A DNA stretch of 30,396 bases. It comes from a virus. A model generated the notes under the pieces. That model saw only the letters and a program-made list of their open reading frames with translations. It did no database searches and was not told the origin of the DNA. Where the stretch lies: the IMG/VR virus record IMGVR_UViG_3300021405_000277, positions 1 through 30,396 of that record. The stretch is one strand, 5' to 3'. A program made the translations under genes and the position numbers. Below, piece by piece: positions 1-6,262 of this stretch (its first letter is position 1; each line of letters starts with the position of its first letter).

Positions 1-91
1 GCGGCTGGAAGTCAAGCGCCACGCGCCCACACTTTATATTTATTTCTTTTTAGCTTTTTAGTTTGTGCGCTCGCTTTTGCTCGCTCGCTCT

Positions 92-100
92 TGTGGAAAA
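92..100 (-). promoter_or_regulatory. DnaA-box match
   Basis: The minus strand reads TTTTCCACA, a full match to the relaxed DnaA consensus TTWTNCACA. It sits about 30 bases from the AT-rich tract at 34-65. One box alone is weak evidence for an origin. Confidence 0.35.
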
Positions 101-197
101 CACCCAATTAGATCGCAACTCGCATAGGTTTAGCAAGGCTTTAAACGCCTGTATCCATGCAGGTTTGCGCTTTCTTTTAGCTTTTTATCTTTTTAGC

Positions 198-240
198 TTG
201 ACACTAAAAACACAAGCAATTAGAGTAGTGACAGTTCACT
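198..240 (+). promoter_or_regulatory. Promoter candidate for the early operon with palindromic operator
   Basis: A perfect -35 TTGACA (198-203) is followed after 17 bases by a moderate -10 TAGAGT (221-226). The predicted transcription start, near 233, falls inside the inverted repeat AGTGA-cagt-TCACT (227-240), a natural operator position. The transcript would have a leader of about 320 bases before the first start codon at 551. Confidence 0.5.
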
Positions 241-413
241 AAGAGCGAACGGCAAACAAAAGATCATTGACAACTAAATAAGATCAGAACGCGATACCCA
301 CATTAGAAAAACGGGATTCGGAGCTGATCGCACGGGGTTATCTAACACGCACGCAACGTAGGCGCGAGGGCGCGAGGCGAAGCGATGATAACAGGCGATC
401 GGCAAAGGACTAT

Positions 414-433
414 GCAGGGGTTAACGGCCCTGC
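414..433 (+). other. Hairpin in the early leader
   Basis: GCAGGG (414-419) pairs with CCCTGC (428-433) around an 8-base loop. There is no T-tract, so it is not a standard terminator. It lies in the predicted 5' leader of the early operon and could affect mRNA stability or mark a binding site. Confidence 0.3.
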
Positions 434-531
434 ACTAACGGTAATGAACGGGAAGGATTGACGGCAACGGCTGTCCGATCGCAAGTATGACAAGCGCTGA
501 TAGCAAGGCGCGTAACCGATTTAAATTGAAC

Positions 532-545
532 ACTTTGGAGATAGA
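532..545 (+). repeat. Ribosome-binding cassette, copy 1
   Basis: ACTTTGGAGATAGA, with the Shine-Dalgarno core GGAG, lies just ahead of the ATG at 551. The same 14-mer recurs at 2561-2574 and 2974-2987, and with one change at 3998-4011, each time before a start codon. Confidence 0.75.
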
Positions 546-550
546 CGACA

Positions 551-1693
551 ATGAAAGCACGTTTCGTAACAAATTGCAAAACATGTTCTTCGCCGATTGC
601 AATCGGTGAAGAAATAACTTGGGCTCGGCGTGGCCAGCATAAAGGAACACATCACGCAGCATGTTATCAACCGATGACACAAACAACTAAACCGATCGAG
701 ACTAAAACAGAAGACGCGATCGCAACTAAACCGACAGATACGCAAACCATCGATGGTTTGCCGTTGGACAATTACTCACTAGCGCAAACATTGGCGCGAA
801 CCTTGGAACCCTTTCTTACAATCCAGCGTGATGAACTCACAGCTGAGTTAGAAGAAAAGCTATCGCAGATGATAGAAGAATCGATCGCCAATTTGCCGCT
901 GAAGACTAAAACCGTCTTCATCCAGCAAGGTCGCACGATTGGCGAAGTCACAGAACAACAGCATGAGCACTTTGAACTGGTCTATAAGCTCGTTCAAGCT
1001 AGAATCAACGTATTTCTATGGGGCGAGGCAGGGAGCGGCAAGTCTAGCGCGGCCCGTGAAATTGCTAAGTCTCTGAAACTGCCATTTTACTATCTGGCAT
1101 TGCAGGCGCAAACCCCAGAATCGCGTCTTATGGGTTATATGGATGCGAACGGCAACTATGTGGAAACAGACTTTTACCGCGCATATAAGCATGGCGGTAT
1201 TTTCCTTTTGGATGAGTTAGCACTAGGGAACGGCAACCTTTTAGGTTCATTGAATGGCGCGCTTGCGAACGGTCTCGCATCTTTCCCTTGTGGCCAAGTA
1301 GAACGGCATCCTGACTTTATCTGCATCGCGACGGATAACACTCCCGGACTAGGCGCAACTAAGGCTTATTGCGATCGCAGGGCATTAGATGCTTCTGTTC
1401 GCGATCGCTTTTACCTTGTGCAATGGGACACCGACAAGGCACTGGAACATGCACTTGCCGCGAACCATTTCGAACATGCACCTAAGTGGGTTAATTGGGT
1501 GCAAGCAATTCGCAATGCCGCGCAAACAGTCTCGCCGTCGCTGATCGTAACGCAACGCGCATCGATCGAAGGTTCGCGCATGTTAGCAGCTGGCCTAGAC
1601 GTTGCCAACGTTGCCGAGGGTATGGTCTTTCGCGGATTCGATCGTGTGAGCGTAGGCGCTTTACTTGCACGGCATCCTTTACCAGTATTTTAA
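551..1693 (+). CDS. CobS/MoxR-type AAA+ ATPase with N-terminal zinc-finger-like motif
   Basis: A 380-residue AAA+ ATPase of the MoxR/CobS (dynein-related) type. The N-terminus has a zinc-binding-like pattern (C9, C12, then the HHAAC cluster at 34-38), followed by a low-complexity Thr/Lys linker and a predicted helical stretch at 75-115. The ATPase core shows Walker A GEAGSGKSS (158-166), Walker B GGIFLLDELAL (215-225), a sensor-1 Asn near 263 and an arginine-finger-like RDRF (284-287). The start is fixed by GGAG nine bases upstream. MoxR/CobS ATPases usually remodel a target with a VWA-domain partner, and the next gene, 19 bases downstream, fits that role. Both head the early operon. The substrate is unknown. 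The ATPase call is firm; the MoxR subclass is inferred from the motifs and the neighbour. Confidence 0.88.
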   Translation: MKARFVTNCKTCSSPIAIGEEITWARRGQHKGTHHAACYQPMTQTTKPIETKTEDAIATKPTDTQTIDGLPLDNYSLAQTLARTLEPFLTIQRDELTAELEEKLSQMIEESIANLPLKTKTVFIQQGRTIGEVTEQQHEHFELVYKLVQARINVFLWGEAGSGKSSAAREIAKSLKLPFYYLALQAQTPESRLMGYMDANGNYVETDFYRAYKHGGIFLLDELALGNGNLLGSLNGALANGLASFPCGQVERHPDFICIATDNTPGLGATKAYCDRRALDASVRDRFYLVQWDTDKALEHALAANHFEHAPKWVNWVQAIRNAAQTVSPSLIVTQRASIEGSRMLAAGLDVANVAEGMVFRGFDRVSVGALLARHPLPVF

Positions 1694-1712
1694 CTTTCAG
1701 AGGTTTTACAAA

Positions 1713-2525
1713 ATGGCACGAATTAGACTTACAGAAAAGCGGGTGATACCTCCGTTTGCGTTGGAGTTACCCGCGTTTTATTCGCTCATTCGCAATGTGG
1801 CAACCAGTGGCAAAGATGGTTGGTCGTCACTGAAGGAATCAAGCGACTGGAACGGCAACCTAACATTAGCCCAAGCGATTGATTGCTTGGAACAAGGATG
1901 GTTAGATGCGCCTGCAATTCAGGATGTAACCATCCCGAATGCGCCTAACTTCATCCCCGACATTGATTACAACTATGATGTAACCGGGAACAGCTTAGAT
2001 GTGGCCACATACTTGACAGGCATTCCCGAGCATTGGTTCGCACCCGAGCAAGTGAACCGGCCAAGCGATAACATCGTTAGACTTTCGATCGAAGTTGGCG
2101 GTTCATGGAAAATATCCGCAGATGAGTTGCGAAACCGTGGCCAAGCTGTAATCGCTCTAATCAATTCGCTGGAATTGTCCGGCCTGTCAGTCGAGCTAGT
2201 GCTAATCAGCTCATGGATTAGTCGCGCAGGAATCGTCAATACCATGCTGTTGCCTGTAAAACGCGCGGGTCAGCCGCTGGATATGAACCGCCTGCAATTC
2301 ATGCTTATCAATCCAGCCTTTTACCGTCGCTGCATCTTCGCAGTGCATGAGCACATACAAAACAAGTCCCTGAATGAGTGCAACAGTTTCACGCGCACCT
2401 ACACGCTTCCCGGTTATACCCATATCAATCATGCTGAGGGATTGCACGAAACCCTAGAGGGCGCAATGAACTGGGCGCGATACTTCGGCCTTGGAATCGT
2501 CGCAGCAACTCCCGCGCTGGTATAG
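1713..2525 (+). CDS. VWA-like partner protein of the CobS/MoxR ATPase
   Basis: A 270-residue protein starting at MARIRLTEKR behind an AGAGG ribosome site. Its centre resembles a Rossmann-like VWA fold: a hydrophobic strand VRLSIEVGGSW (about 128-138), a helix with RGQAVIALINSLE (about 145-157), then the strand SVELVLISS. The MIDAS motif DxSxS is absent; the equivalent position reads EVGGS, so metal binding may be lost. Proteins of this shape occur beside CobS-like ATPases in phages and plasmids, and I believe the family is catalogued as DUF7192, though I could not check. By analogy with CobS-CobT and MoxR-VWA pairs it probably couples the ATPase to a target. Position and orientation favour co-expression. 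The fold is inferred and the target is unknown. Confidence 0.6.
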   Translation: MARIRLTEKRVIPPFALELPAFYSLIRNVATSGKDGWSSLKESSDWNGNLTLAQAIDCLEQGWLDAPAIQDVTIPNAPNFIPDIDYNYDVTGNSLDVATYLTGIPEHWFAPEQVNRPSDNIVRLSIEVGGSWKISADELRNRGQAVIALINSLELSGLSVELVLISSWISRAGIVNTMLLPVKRAGQPLDMNRLQFMLINPAFYRRCIFAVHEHIQNKSLNECNSFTRTYTLPGYTHINHAEGLHETLEGAMNWARYFGLGIVAATPALV

Positions 2526-2560
2526 GCGGGAGTAAACACTAAAACCTAAAAACTCTGAAT

Positions 2561-2574
2561 ACTTTGGAGATAGA
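2561..2574 (+). repeat. Ribosome-binding cassette, copy 2
   Basis: The 14-mer ACTTTGGAGATAGA is followed by AAAA and ATGGAC. The match with copy 3 continues through the start codon and extends upstream into a CTAAAAACT tract, so the repeat is larger than a Shine-Dalgarno site. Confidence 0.8.
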
Positions 2575-2578
2575 AAAA

Positions 2579-2764
2579 ATGGACATCCACAAACTGACCA
2601 TCGCCAATCCCGCTGACGATCTTTTAAAGCGAGCACTCGCCGCGCTGAATGCTCAACCGCGTTTCAAGGTTCCGCCGCTGGCTACTGATAGCTACGCGAT
2701 CGCGGCGGAAATTGACGATTACTTCCACAAGGTTGCACTTTCGATGGAGGAGGCGGCGCAATGA
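2579..2764 (+). CDS. Small hypothetical protein
   Basis: A 61-residue, mostly helical-looking protein starting MDIHKLTIANPADDLL. I recognise no family. The start is set by the repeated GGAGATAGA cassette. Its 3' end contains GGAGGAGG (2746-2753), which serves as a strong ribosome site for the next gene, and the two overlap by ATGA, so they are probably translationally coupled. The acidic C-terminus ends in SMEEAAQ. Confidence 0.65.
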   Translation: MDIHKLTIANPADDLLKRALAALNAQPRFKVPPLATDSYAIAAEIDDYFHKVALSMEEAAQ

Positions 2765-2955
2765 GCATCCCTCAAACTATAAAGCTACTCGACATCATGG
2801 CTGCGGTTGAGCGCGACAATAACGAGGGGTTCTGTCTCGCTTGCGGCATTCTCGCATCTGGCGTCGAACCGGACGCACGCGGGTACAAGTGCGATGCCTG
2901 CGGCGAGCTAGGCGTCTATGGGGCTGAAGAGATTCTCATACAGCTTTTCGGCTAA
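2761..2955 (+). CDS. Small zinc-ribbon protein
   Basis: A 64-residue protein with two CxxC knuckles, CLAC (25-28) and CDAC (44-47), separated by 15 residues, which is a zinc-ribbon spacing. The rest is a short N-terminal helix and an acidic C-terminus. Such proteins in phages often bind DNA, RNA or a polymerase, but the partner cannot be read here. It overlaps the preceding gene by ATGA and has a very strong ribosome site seven bases upstream. Confidence 0.7.
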   Translation: MSIPQTIKLLDIMAAVERDNNEGFCLACGILASGVEPDARGYKCDACGELGVYGAEEILIQLFG

Positions 2956-2973
2956 AAACTAAAAACCTGAAAC

Positions 2974-2987
2974 ACTTTGGAGATAGA
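2974..2987 (+). repeat. Ribosome-binding cassette, copy 3
   Basis: Identical to copy 2 from ACTTTGG through ATGGAC. It is preceded by a doubled CTAAAAA tract (2952-2965). Confidence 0.8.
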
Positions 2988-2991
2988 AAAA

Positions 2992-3657
2992 ATGGACACG
3001 TTATTTGGAAACACCCAGGCACAGGCGGATTTAAGTTTTCCGCTCACCTTGGCCGAACGGTATCGCCCGTCAACTCTGGATGAGTTTGTCGGCCTGCCGA
3101 AAGCTAAACAGCTGTTTAAAAAGTTCCTCGCACACCCGAAAGAATCTAGCTGGTTATTTGTAGGCGCATCGGGCACCGGCAAAACGTCAATGGCGCTCGC
3201 GCTGGCCAAGCTGATCCCCGCCGAGCTGCACCACATCCCGAGCCAGAACTGCAACCTTGAAACCATAGAGCGGGTGCGGCGAACGTGCCAGTATGTGCCC
3301 GCCGCTGGATTCAAGGCGCATTTAGTTTTAGTTGACGAAGCCGATCGCATGAGCGAAGCCGCGCAGGTTGCGCTCTTGTCTAAGCTCGATGGCACGGACA
3401 AGGCCCCGAATACCATCTGGATTTTTACCTGCAACGCTACCGATCGATTCGAGCCGCGTTTCCTCTCGCGTCACTTTCGCGTGGAGTTTTCAACCTATGC
3501 GATCGCCAAAGACACGGCGGCCTTTTTAGAAAAGGTATGGGATGCCGAGGCCCCGGAAGCCGCGACGAAGCCGAATTTCACCCGCCTAGTGAAAGACGCC
3601 AACAATAACATCCGAGAGGCCCTGATGAGCCTAGAAATGGAGCTGATGGTTGCATGA
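2992..3657 (+). CDS. Clamp-loader-like AAA+ ATPase (RFC/DnaX type)
   Basis: A 221-residue AAA+ ATPase resembling the core of RFC small subunits and DnaX. LAERYRPSTLDEFVG (20-34) is the typical clamp-loader opening. Walker A is GASGTGKTS (58-66) and Walker B LVLVDEAD (111-118). Sensor-1 Asn (148) is followed by FEPRFLSRHF, where LSRH (158-161) stands in for the SRC arginine-finger motif. It is shorter than a full clamp-loader subunit and appears to lack the C-terminal collar domain that holds the pentamer, so it may assemble differently or work with host subunits. No sliding clamp or polymerase lies nearby. The start follows the repeated ribosome cassette. ATPase identity is firm; a replication role is inferred. 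Confidence 0.85.
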   Translation: MDTLFGNTQAQADLSFPLTLAERYRPSTLDEFVGLPKAKQLFKKFLAHPKESSWLFVGASGTGKTSMALALAKLIPAELHHIPSQNCNLETIERVRRTCQYVPAAGFKAHLVLVDEADRMSEAAQVALLSKLDGTDKAPNTIWIFTCNATDRFEPRFLSRHFRVEFSTYAIAKDTAAFLEKVWDAEAPEAATKPNFTRLVKDANNNIREALMSLEMELMVA

Positions 3658-3989
3658 GCACAATTACACGCGAGTTCGCCCCGGCAGATCGTTACATCTA
3701 CGATTTTAAATTCTGCAACTTTAAAAATGGTTGGGCACAGCTGGACACCCGCCAGGATGCCAGCTACTACGGCAATTGGATAAACCCGATCACTTTGAAG
3801 TTGTTTAGCTACTGTGAGGGTGACACCACACTGACCGAATGCACAGACGCGGCGGATTTCGTTCGCGAGGTCCGCGAGTGCGTCGAATGGCATCGCAACT
3901 CCGGTTATTACATCGGCATTGACGGCATGTGCTCAGAGCCGATCATCGAGGCTTTCACCCGCATGGGACTTGCAGAGTTCCTGCACTAG
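3654..3989 (+). CDS. Conserved phage-type hypothetical protein
   Basis: A 111-residue acidic protein, coupled to the clamp-loader-like gene by an ATGA overlap. A central WAQLDTRQDASYYGNWINP segment is followed by a C-rich region. It resembles hypothetical proteins I associate with phages and plasmids that share a 'tRQDASYyGnW' motif, but I know no function. The C-terminal part (EFVREVRECVEWHR-like) looks helical. Coupling suggests co-production with the ATPase. Confidence 0.7.
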   Translation: MSTITREFAPADRYIYDFKFCNFKNGWAQLDTRQDASYYGNWINPITLKLFSYCEGDTTLTECTDAADFVREVRECVEWHRNSGYYIGIDGMCSEPIIEAFTRMGLAEFLH

Positions 3990-3997
3990 AACTAAAA

Positions 3998-4011
3998 ACT
4001 TAGGAGATAGA
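3998..4011 (+). repeat. Ribosome-binding cassette, copy 4 (one mismatch)
   Basis: ACTTAGGAGATAGA differs from the other copies at one base and again follows an ACTAAAA tract. The ATG at 4013 follows directly. Confidence 0.7.
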
Positions 4012-4012
4012 A

Positions 4013-4315
4013 ATGCCTTTTACTGGAATGAAATTCGAACTTGGCCAAGCATCGGCCACACACGGCGCTATGGGAGCGCTCGAAGACAACAAGATCGCGC
4101 CAATTGTCATCTTGGCGCGACACGCACGCGGCGATTGGGGCGACTTGGGCGACGACGACAAGGCCCGCAACAATGCGGCGCTGGTCCCCGATCCCGAGAG
4201 CGGCGAATGTGACCGGATCGTGAGTCATTACATCCTGCCGGACAAGCAAGAGGTTCTATGTATCACCGAATGGAACCGATCGCGGACCACAATCCTCCTG
4301 CCGTCCGATTACTAA
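4013..4315 (+). CDS. 'Plasmid related protein'-like conserved protein
   Basis: A 100-residue protein resembling a family common on plasmids and mobile elements. Family hallmarks are an early ELGQASATHGAMGALE-type segment, HARGDWGDLGDDDKARNN (about 37-54), and the ending ITEWNRSRTTILLPSDY. The family role is unknown. Its presence beside ParA fits a plasmid lifestyle. The start follows cassette copy 4. The protein is soluble, with no signal or membrane segment. Confidence 0.72.
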   Translation: MPFTGMKFELGQASATHGAMGALEDNKIAPIVILARHARGDWGDLGDDDKARNNAALVPDPESGECDRIVSHYILPDKQEVLCITEWNRSRTTILLPSDY

Positions 4316-4362
4316 AAACACAGGTAAAACGTTTTACTAACCCCAACCTGGAAGGAAACCCT

Positions 4363-4614
4363 ATGCCACCGAGGAAACCACCGCAGAATGTATCCGACTG
4401 GCGCACGCAGCCACGCAACCGAGGCCCTAAATATGGGTCCCGCGTCCTGGTCGGCGGGTATTTTCACCCGGATGTCAAAAAACAGTTGCGGGCGATCGCT
4501 ATTGCCAATGACACTACCGTGCAACAGCTTTTAATCGAAGCACTTAACCGCACTTTCTTCAAATACGGCCAGCCCTGCATAGCTGGCCACATGCCCAAAC
4601 CGGAGGCCCCATGA
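4363..4614 (+). CDS. Ribbon-helix-helix protein (ParG/CopG-like)
   Basis: An 83-residue protein with a basic, disordered N-terminal tail (PPRKPP to about residue 27). A ribbon-helix-helix domain follows: a short strand VLVGGYFH (28-35), then helices DVKKQLRAIAIAND and VQQLLIEALNRTFFKYG. This layout matches ParG-type centromere-binding proteins and plasmid repressors. The ATG at 4363 is preferred over longer readings because GGAAGGA lies six bases upstream. It resembles the second ribbon-helix-helix protein at 5962 in plan, but is not obviously a copy. Likely a DNA-binding autoregulator of the early operon (inferred). Confidence 0.72.
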   Translation: MPPRKPPQNVSDWRTQPRNRGPKYGSRVLVGGYFHPDVKKQLRAIAIANDTTVQQLLIEALNRTFFKYGQPCIAGHMPKPEAP

Positions 4615-4703
4615 GCTTGACCGAACGTGTACTGGCTTTTCTAGCTCGCTGGTATTCTGAAAACCCCCACAATTTAAAACCTAAAAAGGAGACCATCAAT
4701 TGA
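4611..4703 (+). CDS. Micro-protein, 30 residues
   Basis: Starts at an ATGA overlap with the ribbon-helix-helix gene and ends in a TTGA overlap with the next small gene. It begins MSLTERVLAFLARWY, an amphipathic helix, and ends in a Lys-rich tail. Its last codons contain AAGGAG, the ribosome site for the next gene, so it may be only a coupling leader peptide. No family recognised. Confidence 0.45.
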   Translation: MSLTERVLAFLARWYSENPHNLKPKKETIN

Positions 4704-4840
4704 TTGTGATTGAACTTATCATCATTGCGTTTTGCATTGCGGTTTGGACGCTGGCCAATGATTCACAGCAAACCACAAGGCATAACGAAGTCAAGCGCCT
4801 ACTAGAACACAGCAATAGGCGTGACCAGAGGCCCCGATGA
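4700..4840 (+). CDS. Small single-span membrane protein, TTG start
   Basis: A 46-residue protein from the TTG at 4700, supported by AAGGAG (4685-4690) nine bases upstream. Residues 2-17 (IVIELIIIAFCIAVWT) form one membrane helix, followed by a basic tail rich in Arg, Gln and His. It overlaps the genes on both sides. Possible roles are membrane anchoring for replication or partition, superinfection exclusion, or a toxin-like peptide; nothing decides between them. Confidence 0.55.
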   Translation: MIVIELIIIAFCIAVWTLANDSQQTTRHNEVKRLLEHSNRRDQRPR

Positions 4841-4917
4841 CAAACACCGCTTGGCTCATCCTGGGTGTGTGTGCTCTGATATTGCACCTTACCCGTAACG
4901 ACGAAAGGGACAAATGA
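4837..4917 (+). CDS. Micro-membrane protein, 26 residues
   Basis: An ATGA-coupled frame coding MTNTAWLILGVCALILHLTR and a short charged tail. One hydrophobic helix fills most of it. It ends in an ATGA overlap with the coiled-coil gene. Position in an unbroken chain of overlaps is the main evidence that it is translated. Confidence 0.45.
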   Translation: MTNTAWLILGVCALILHLTRNDERDK

Positions 4918-5144
4918 ACAACGGCAAAACTATAGACGAACGGTTGCAATTCCTGCTAACTTCCACCGAATCCCTGCACGCAAGCTGCCAGGAACTTCAC
5001 GCGGCAGCTGCCGAACAGCGGCGGCAGTCCGAGGAACAGTCGCAGCAACTTAACAGAGAATCGCGCCGCCTGCATCGATTACATGCGGCCTTGCTCGCGT
5101 CTATCCGCGCCTTTTTGGAAGCGCCCGAAGACCCGGAAACTTAG
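4914..5144 (+). CDS. Small coiled-coil protein
   Basis: A 76-residue, Gln/Glu/Arg-rich protein whose middle (about 20-60) reads as a long coiled coil, with repeated EQRRQSEEQSQQ-like heptads. It has no membrane segment. It is the last gene of the early run and overlaps the 26-residue membrane gene, so the two may act together. A membrane peptide plus a coiled-coil protein recalls spanin-like pairs, but the location in the early operon argues against lysis. Function unknown. Confidence 0.6.
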   Translation: MNNGKTIDERLQFLLTSTESLHASCQELHAAAAEQRRQSEEQSQQLNRESRRLHRLHAALLASIRAFLEAPEDPET

Positions 5145-5173
5145 AAAGGGATCTAGTTTCCTAGACCCCTTTC
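5144..5173 (+). terminator. Hairpin closing the early operon
   Basis: GAAAGGGATCTAG (5144-5156) pairs with CTAGACCCCTTTC (5161-5173) with one mismatch and a four-base loop, right at the stop of the last early gene. No T-tract follows, so it may be a weak terminator or an mRNA-stabilising stem. Confidence 0.4.
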
Positions 5174-5189
5174 GCCCCTAAGCGAGATG

Positions 5190-5283
5190 TCCGGCCCTGT
5201 CCCCTCCCCCGAGGAAAATAGGCCGAACGCAAACAATCTTACCAGACCGGCCAGCTCCCCCAAGTTGGCCCATTTTCTTTTTC
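5190..5283. promoter_or_regulatory. Candidate centromere/operator region upstream of parA
   Basis: This gap carries four GGCC words in about 80 bases, two of them forming an inverted repeat GGCCA (5249-5253) / TGGCC (5266-5270). It ends in a T-rich stretch ahead of the parA promoter. Partition systems of this class usually have ribbon-helix-helix binding repeats just here. The repeats are short, so the call rests mainly on position. Confidence 0.3.
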
Positions 5284-5313
5284 TTGACTTCTAAAATCTC
5301 CAAAACTTATAAT
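5284..5313 (+). promoter_or_regulatory. Strong sigma70-type promoter of the partition operon
   Basis: TTGACT (5284-5289) and a perfect TATAAT (5308-5313) are spaced by 18 bases, with a T-rich tract just upstream. The expected start at 5320-5322 nearly coincides with the parA ATG at 5322, and there is no Shine-Dalgarno sequence, so the transcript would be leaderless or almost so. Confidence 0.75.
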
Positions 5314-5321
5314 CCTCAGAT

Positions 5322-5975
5322 ATGAACGTGATCGCGGTAATTTCGGAAAAGGGCGGCGTGGGTAAAACCACGATCGCCATTGACCTAGCCGTGGCCGCCG
5401 TTCGTAAGCAGCTGGCGGTTGCGGTGCTCGACATCGACCCCCAGGCGACGGCTGCAAACTGGCTCGATCGACGCACCGACAAACAGCCTTGGGTAATCGC
5501 TACGCCAGTGTCCCGCCTGGTGCCCGTGATCGCCAAAGCTAAAGCGGAGGGCGTCGATATAGTCATCATCGACACGCAGGCGCAATTGTCGATGGATTCG
5601 GCGGAAGCGGCGCGGCGGGCTGATCTGGTTTTAATCCCGATCGAACCCCATCTTTTCTCACTCGAAACGGTCGCGAAAGTGGCCGATCTGCTGCGGTATG
5701 CCGGTAATCCGGCATCCGCTTACATCATCAACAAGGCTCCGATTCAAGGCCAAGAGGCCACCGAAGCGGCAGCCTTCATCACCGCGCAGGGTTTGACGCT
5801 TAGCCCTGTCGTATTGCACACCCGCGCCGCCCACCGACACGCTAGCAATGCTGGCCAGGTGGCGGCAGAGTTCGACGAACACTCAAAAGCGGCAGAGGAA
5901 GCCGCGCAGCTCGCAGAGTACGTCTTTCGATTCATCAAGCTAAACGGACGGAGAAAAAACAATGGCAAAGAGTAG
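5322..5975 (+). CDS. parA: ParA-family partition ATPase
   Basis: A 217-residue ParA/Soj-type ATPase. It has the deviant Walker A KGGVGKTT (residues 10-17), the VLDIDPQATAANW segment that follows in this family, Walker B VDIVIIDTQAQ and DLVLIPIEPH. There is no N-terminal DNA-binding domain, which places it with the small type Ib ParA proteins that pair with a ribbon-helix-helix partner rather than ParB. It would move plasmid copies over the nucleoid. The ATG lies at the predicted transcription start and lacks a ribosome site, suggesting leaderless translation. The partner gene overlaps its end by 14 bases. Confidence 0.93.
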   Translation: MNVIAVISEKGGVGKTTIAIDLAVAAVRKQLAVAVLDIDPQATAANWLDRRTDKQPWVIATPVSRLVPVIAKAKAEGVDIVIIDTQAQLSMDSAEAARRADLVLIPIEPHLFSLETVAKVADLLRYAGNPASAYIINKAPIQGQEATEAAAFITAQGLTLSPVVLHTRAAHRHASNAGQVAAEFDEHSKAAEEAAQLAEYVFRFIKLNGRRKNNGKE

Positions 5976-6243
5976 CAATCTGGGGAAAGGTCTTCAGGCC
6001 CTTAAACAAACAGCGGCGGCGAAGAAAACTAAAAAAGTCAAAGCCGAAACCAACGGCACAGGCAACGGCATGAACGGTCCCCACCGTCCTAAGCTCTTGG
6101 GTGCGAATGTCGAGGTTGAAGTTCACCGCGCATTTAAGCAAATCTCGATTGACGACGCTACCAGCATCCAGCGCCTAGTGTGCGAAGCGCTGAACGACTT
6201 CCTAGCCAAGCGCGGCAGCAAGGTACGCACGGCTATAGAATAA
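5962..6243 (+). CDS. Ribbon-helix-helix partition partner (ParG-like)
   Basis: A 93-residue protein with a basic, flexible N-terminus (about 1-45, Lys-rich then Gly/Asn) and a C-terminal ribbon-helix-helix domain. The domain has a strand KLLGANVEVE, then helices VHRAFKQISIDD and SIQRLVCEALNDFLAKRG. ParG-type proteins use the tail to stimulate ParA ATPase and the domain to bind the centromere and repress the operon. GGAG (5950-5953) sits eight bases upstream. The 14-base overlap with parA and the terminator just after it define a two-gene partition cassette. Confidence 0.82.
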   Translation: MAKSSNLGKGLQALKQTAAAKKTKKVKAETNGTGNGMNGPHRPKLLGANVEVEVHRAFKQISIDDATSIQRLVCEALNDFLAKRGSKVRTAIE

Positions 6244-6262
6244 AGTTTGTCGTTCTATCTCC

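Larger units (their letters stand above)
1..550. other. Non-coding leader / candidate origin and early control region
   Basis: No convincing gene lies in this stretch; the short minus-strand frames running into the first gene are shadows. It holds two T-rich tracts built from CTTTTTAG units (46-65 and 174-199), a GCTCGC repeat between about 68 and 90, one DnaA-box match, a promoter/operator candidate, a hairpin, and five AACGG words (248, 423, 437, 447, 466), four of them within 48 bases. AT-rich tracts next to a DnaA box and short repeats would fit a replication origin, but no initiator gene is seen and the function is inferred. Confidence 0.45.

Noticed and set aside
68-90. GCTCGC repeat as a set of iterons
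   Set aside because: Only a few short units, with uneven spacing; simple-sequence repetition explains it better.
267-295. A perfect TTGACA at 267-272
   Set aside because: No -10-like sequence at a usable distance; TAAGAT is only six bases away.
458-491. Second promoter candidate (TTGACG at 458-463) close to the first gene
   Set aside because: No acceptable -10 element at 16-19 bases; the best hexamers are poor or badly spaced.
435-745. Two minus-strand frames opposite the start of the first early gene
   Set aside because: They lie opposite the AAA ATPase gene and the leader, have no ribosome site and no recognisable protein features.
4700-5144. Membrane peptide plus coiled-coil protein as a spanin pair
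   Set aside because: No lipobox or signal peptide, and the genes sit in the early operon far from the holin and endolysin on the other strand.
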